The position numbers were made by a program, and so were the translations under genes. This document shows, in pieces, positions 61,885 through 64,000 of a DNA stretch of 64,000 nt. Source of the DNA: Pontibacillus yanchengensis (GTDB lineage Bacteria; Bacillota; Bacilli; Bacillales; BH030062); assembly GCF_009856295.1 (NCBI RefSeq), contig NZ_WMEU01000003.1, forward strand, positions 310,001 to 374,000, in the 5' to 3' direction. Under the pieces are notes generated by a model. It saw only the letters and a program-made list of their open reading frames with translations. It did not search any database and was not told where the DNA came from. Position 1 is the stretch's first letter. Every line of letters starts with the position of its first letter.

Positions 61885-62280
61885 TTGAAAAAGTATGTTA
61901 TGGCAATCCTTTTTGGCTCGGCCCTAGTACTTAGTGCTTGTGGCGGTGGCGGAGAAGAAGATGGAGGCACCACTACAGACAACGGAGAAGAAAACCAAAC
62001 AGAAGAAAATGGTGGCGACTCTGGTGAAGAAGCTGGCGGCGATAGTGGTGGCGAAGTGAACACTGCAGAAGCAGAGAAACTTTATAAACAAAACTGTGCA
62101 AGCTGTCATGCGAACGACCTTTCTGGTAATGTTGGTCCAAACTTAAAACAAATTGGTTCTAAGCTAGATAAGAGTGGCATTAAACAAGTTATCATTAACG
62201 GACAAGGCTCTATGCCTCCAAAGCAACTAGAAGGTCAAGAAGCGGAAACCGTTGCAGCTTGGTTGGCTACGAAAAAGTAA
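61885..62280 (+). CDS. cccB: Cytochrome c-551, lipoprotein
   Basis: 131 residues. Signal peptide with lipobox LSAC; a Gly/Glu/Asp-rich linker (about 35 residues) tethers the haem domain outside the membrane. Haem site NCASCHAND and axial Met in GSMPPK. It carries electrons in the respiratory chain. The start is TTG 61885 with TAGGGGGAAG 6 nt upstream, giving LKKYVMAILFGSAL; the longer frame back to 61753 overlaps yvjA and lacks a ribosome site. Confidence 0.93.
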   Translation: MKKYVMAILFGSALVLSACGGGGEEDGGTTTDNGEENQTEENGGDSGEEAGGDSGGEVNTAEAEKLYKQNCASCHANDLSGNVGPNLKQIGSKLDKSGIKQVIINGQGSMPPKQLEGQEAETVAAWLATKK

Positions 62281-62309
62281 CTATTTTTGATAAAAAAATA
62301 CTTATGTGT

Positions 62310-62357
62310 AAAAACCTAGATAATTGGATGATTCATCCATTGTCTAGGCTTTTTTTT
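62310..62357 (+). terminator. Terminator after cccB
   Basis: CCTAGAtAATtGGATGA / TTCATCCaTTgTCTAGG, a long imperfect stem, followed by a run of eight T. Confidence 0.9.
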
Positions 62358-62399
62358 GTGTGCCAGGAAATTATAAAAATGTTATGCATAGGAGGCCCC

Positions 62400-62596
62400 G
62401 TCCAGCTTCAGCGACTAGTATGCTTTCCTCGCCTCTGTACGATAAGTCAACATCGAACGCTTGCGCTCTCTGTGTTCCCTTTATCTCATACGGATTTTGA
62501 GGAAATTCGATTAAACTCGCTGTCTCACGCAGCAACATCGAACCAACCCACGTCCTGTAGGCCGCAGTATATACGTCGCTAACCGAGCGCTTTTGT
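62400..62596 (+). repeat. Intergenic repeat A, copy 10
   Basis: GTCCAGCTTCAGCGACTAGT at the left, CGATAAGTCAACATCGAACG and CATCGAACCAACCCACGTCC inside, ATACGTCGCTAACCGAGCGC at the right. Flank CCAGGAAATTATAAAAATGT begins at the cccB terminator. Confidence 0.85.
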
Positions 62597-62750
62597 TCTA
62601 GTTCTGTGGAAATATGGATAATAGTATGAATTTCATTTTAAGATTTAGCAAACGCTTTAGCTATTGCCATACAGGCGATTGTAAGAGATTAGGTTGTAAA
62701 ATCTGAAATAAAAATGTAATAATTTTATGTCTAAAAAAATCGAATTTAGA

Positions 62751-62759
62751 TGTTATAAT
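62751..62759 (+). promoter_or_regulatory. Extended -10 promoter before ftsE
   Basis: TGTTATAAT fits TGnTATAAT; the -35 is weak. It lies 108 bp before the ftsE start codon. Confidence 0.5.
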
Positions 62760-62867
62760 GAAAAAGACGCAAAAAAGAGTCACTATTTGAACAATCAAAA
62801 AATTAACTTACAGTCAAAGGTAGAACATCATAGATAAACAACGATAGAGACACAGGTGGTTTTCTAA

Positions 62868-63554
62868 ATGATAGAGATGAAGGACGTTAACAAGACATAT
62901 CCAAATGGGGTTACAGCCCTTCAAGGAATCGATTTATCCATAGCTCAAGGTGAGTTTGTGTACATAGTTGGGCCTAGTGGCGCTGGTAAATCTACGCTTG
63001 TTGGATTGATGTTTCGTGAAGAAAAGTACACGAGTGGTAGCATAACCATTAACGGAATTGATTTAGACAAGCTAAAAGAACGCAAAATCCCACAGCTTCG
63101 ACGTAATATCGGGGTTGTGTATCAGGACTTTAAACTATTACCTAGACTCACAGTTTATGAAAATATAGCGTTTGCACTTGAGGTTCTTGAAGAATCCCCT
63201 AAAAATATTAAGAAACGTGTTATGGAAGTGCTAGATTTAGTGAAATTAAAAAACAAAGCACGCCATATTCCAGATCAATTATCTGGTGGGGAACAACAGC
63301 GTGTTTCCATTGCTCGTGCCATTGTAAATCATCCAAAAATGATGATAGCAGATGAGCCGACAGGGAACTTAGATCCAGATACTTCTTGGGACATTATGCA
63401 AATCTTCGAAGAAATCAACGCAAAAGGTACGACCGTCATTATGGCGACCCATAGCAAAGAAATCGTAAATACAATTCGAAAGCGTGTCATAGCCGTTGAA
63501 AGTGGCCGTATTGTCCGTGATGAAAGCAGGGGTGAATACGGTTATGAAATTTAG
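62868..63554 (+). CDS. ftsE: Cell division ABC ATPase FtsE
   Basis: 228 residues. Walker A VGPSGAGKSTL, signature LSGGEQQRVSIARA, Walker B MMIADEPTGNLDP and switch ATHSKE. With FtsX it activates peptidoglycan hydrolases; in B. subtilis FtsEX controls CwlO. AGGTGG precedes ATG. Confidence 0.97.
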   Translation: MIEMKDVNKTYPNGVTALQGIDLSIAQGEFVYIVGPSGAGKSTLVGLMFREEKYTSGSITINGIDLDKLKERKIPQLRRNIGVVYQDFKLLPRLTVYENIAFALEVLEESPKNIKKRVMEVLDLVKLKNKARHIPDQLSGGEQQRVSIARAIVNHPKMMIADEPTGNLDPDTSWDIMQIFEEINAKGTTVIMATHSKEIVNTIRKRVIAVESGRIVRDESRGEYGYEI

Positions 63555-64000
63555 AACATTAGGAAGACATGCGCGTGAGGGTGGTAAAAACATCTATCGT
63601 AATGGATGGATGACCGTTGCATCCGTTGGGGCGGTAACAACCACCTTAATTCTAGTGGGCGTTTTTATTGCGCTGATGCTTAATTTGAATGAAATTGCCA
63701 ACAACGTAGAAAAAGACGTTGAGATAAAAGTACTGGTTGAATTGACAGCTGAAGAAGGTCAAATTGATGACCTGGAATCTAAGCTCAAAGATATTCCTGA
63801 AGTCGAATCTGTAAATTTCTCTTCTAAAGAGGATGAACTGAATCGACTCATCAAAAGCATGGGCGAAGAAGGACAAGCTTGGGAATTATTCGAGCAAGAC
63901 AATCCATTAAATGATGCGTTTGTCGTAAAAACGACAAATCCGGTAGACACATTTGATGTAGCTGAAAGCATCAAAGGCTTCGATTATGTGAACGAAGTTA
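63544..64000 (+). CDS. ftsX: Cell division protein FtsX, 3' end outside window
   Basis: Starts at ATG 63544, overlapping ftsE by 11 nt, and is open to the end of the window (152 codons). MKFRTLGRHAREGGKNIYRN, first membrane helix GAVTTTLILVGVFIALML, then the outer domain beginning VEKDVEIKVLVELTAEEGQI. Partner of FtsE. Confidence 0.95.
   Translation, partial: MKFRTLGRHAREGGKNIYRNGWMTVASVGAVTTTLILVGVFIALMLNLNEIANNVEKDVEIKVLVELTAEEGQIDDLESKLKDIPEVESVNFSSKEDELNRLIKSMGEEGQAWELFEQDNPLNDAFVVKTTNPVDTFDVAESIKGFDYVNEV

Noticed and set aside
15206..62596. CRISPR array, because of the many repeats
   Set aside because: Copies are dispersed over 48 kb, are 110-210 bp long and variable, and there are no regular spacers or cas genes.

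Overview
The window is chromosomal DNA of a flagellated, low-to-mid GC Gram-positive bacterium of the Bacillaceae. The gene order tagO ... yvyE-degS-degU-degV-comFA-comFC-yvyF-flgM-flgN-flgK-flgL-yviE-fliW-csrA-hag-flaG-fliD-fliS-fliT-hpf-secA-prfB-yvjA-cccB-ftsE-ftsX is the one known from Bacillus subtilis, with losses (comFB, the lytABC autolysin genes). Several secreted proteins are strongly acidic (a Glu/Asp/Ser/Thr tail on the glucosaminidase, acidic linkers in the HlyD-like protein). Together with the gene set this suggests a moderate halophile related to Halobacillus, Pontibacillus or Thalassobacillus; that genus-level guess is inference.

Layout. 1-2.75 kb: amino-sugar catabolism (ROK kinase cut by the window edge, nagA, nagB). 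2.9-16.3 kb: accessory genes: a degenerate LCP-like membrane protein, an SF2 helicase, a membrane-anchored GH66 dextranase-type enzyme, an APC permease, a Yip1-like/HlyD-like pair, pcp, an L,D-transpeptidase, a broken C39-type peptidase gene, galU and a VanZ-like gene. 16.5-19.1 kb: a large secreted phosphodiester glycosidase. 19.5-26.1 kb: a GH3 glycosidase divergent from a sugar ABC importer and a LacI regulator, with two LacI-type palindromes between them. 26.3-36.9 kb: an envelope region with the accessory secretion pair secA2-slaP surrounded by a CtpA-like protease, an amidase, tagO and a glucosaminidase. Four secreted enzymes in and near this region carry what looks like the same SbsA/Big_5-type Ig domain. 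37.2-64 kb: the conserved yvyE/LCP-degSU-comF-flagellar-secA-prfB-ftsEX block.

The most striking element is a 337-nt group I intron (51110-51446) splitting the flagellin gene hag between the conserved RDVD and MAKEM codons. P1, the P/Q/R/S core, P7, P8, P9 and a P7.1/P7.2-type hairpin can all be drawn, and there is no homing endonuclease. Without splicing, flagellin would end five codons into the intron.

The gaps between genes hold about eleven copies of a structured repeat (start GTCCAGCTCCAGCGCC, end GGGCGCTTGCGCTTTT), often placed directly after a terminator, and two families of short degenerate repeats. A three-way-junction RNA leader of unknown class precedes the YitT-family gene. No rRNA, tRNA, CRISPR array, prophage or intact insertion sequence was seen.
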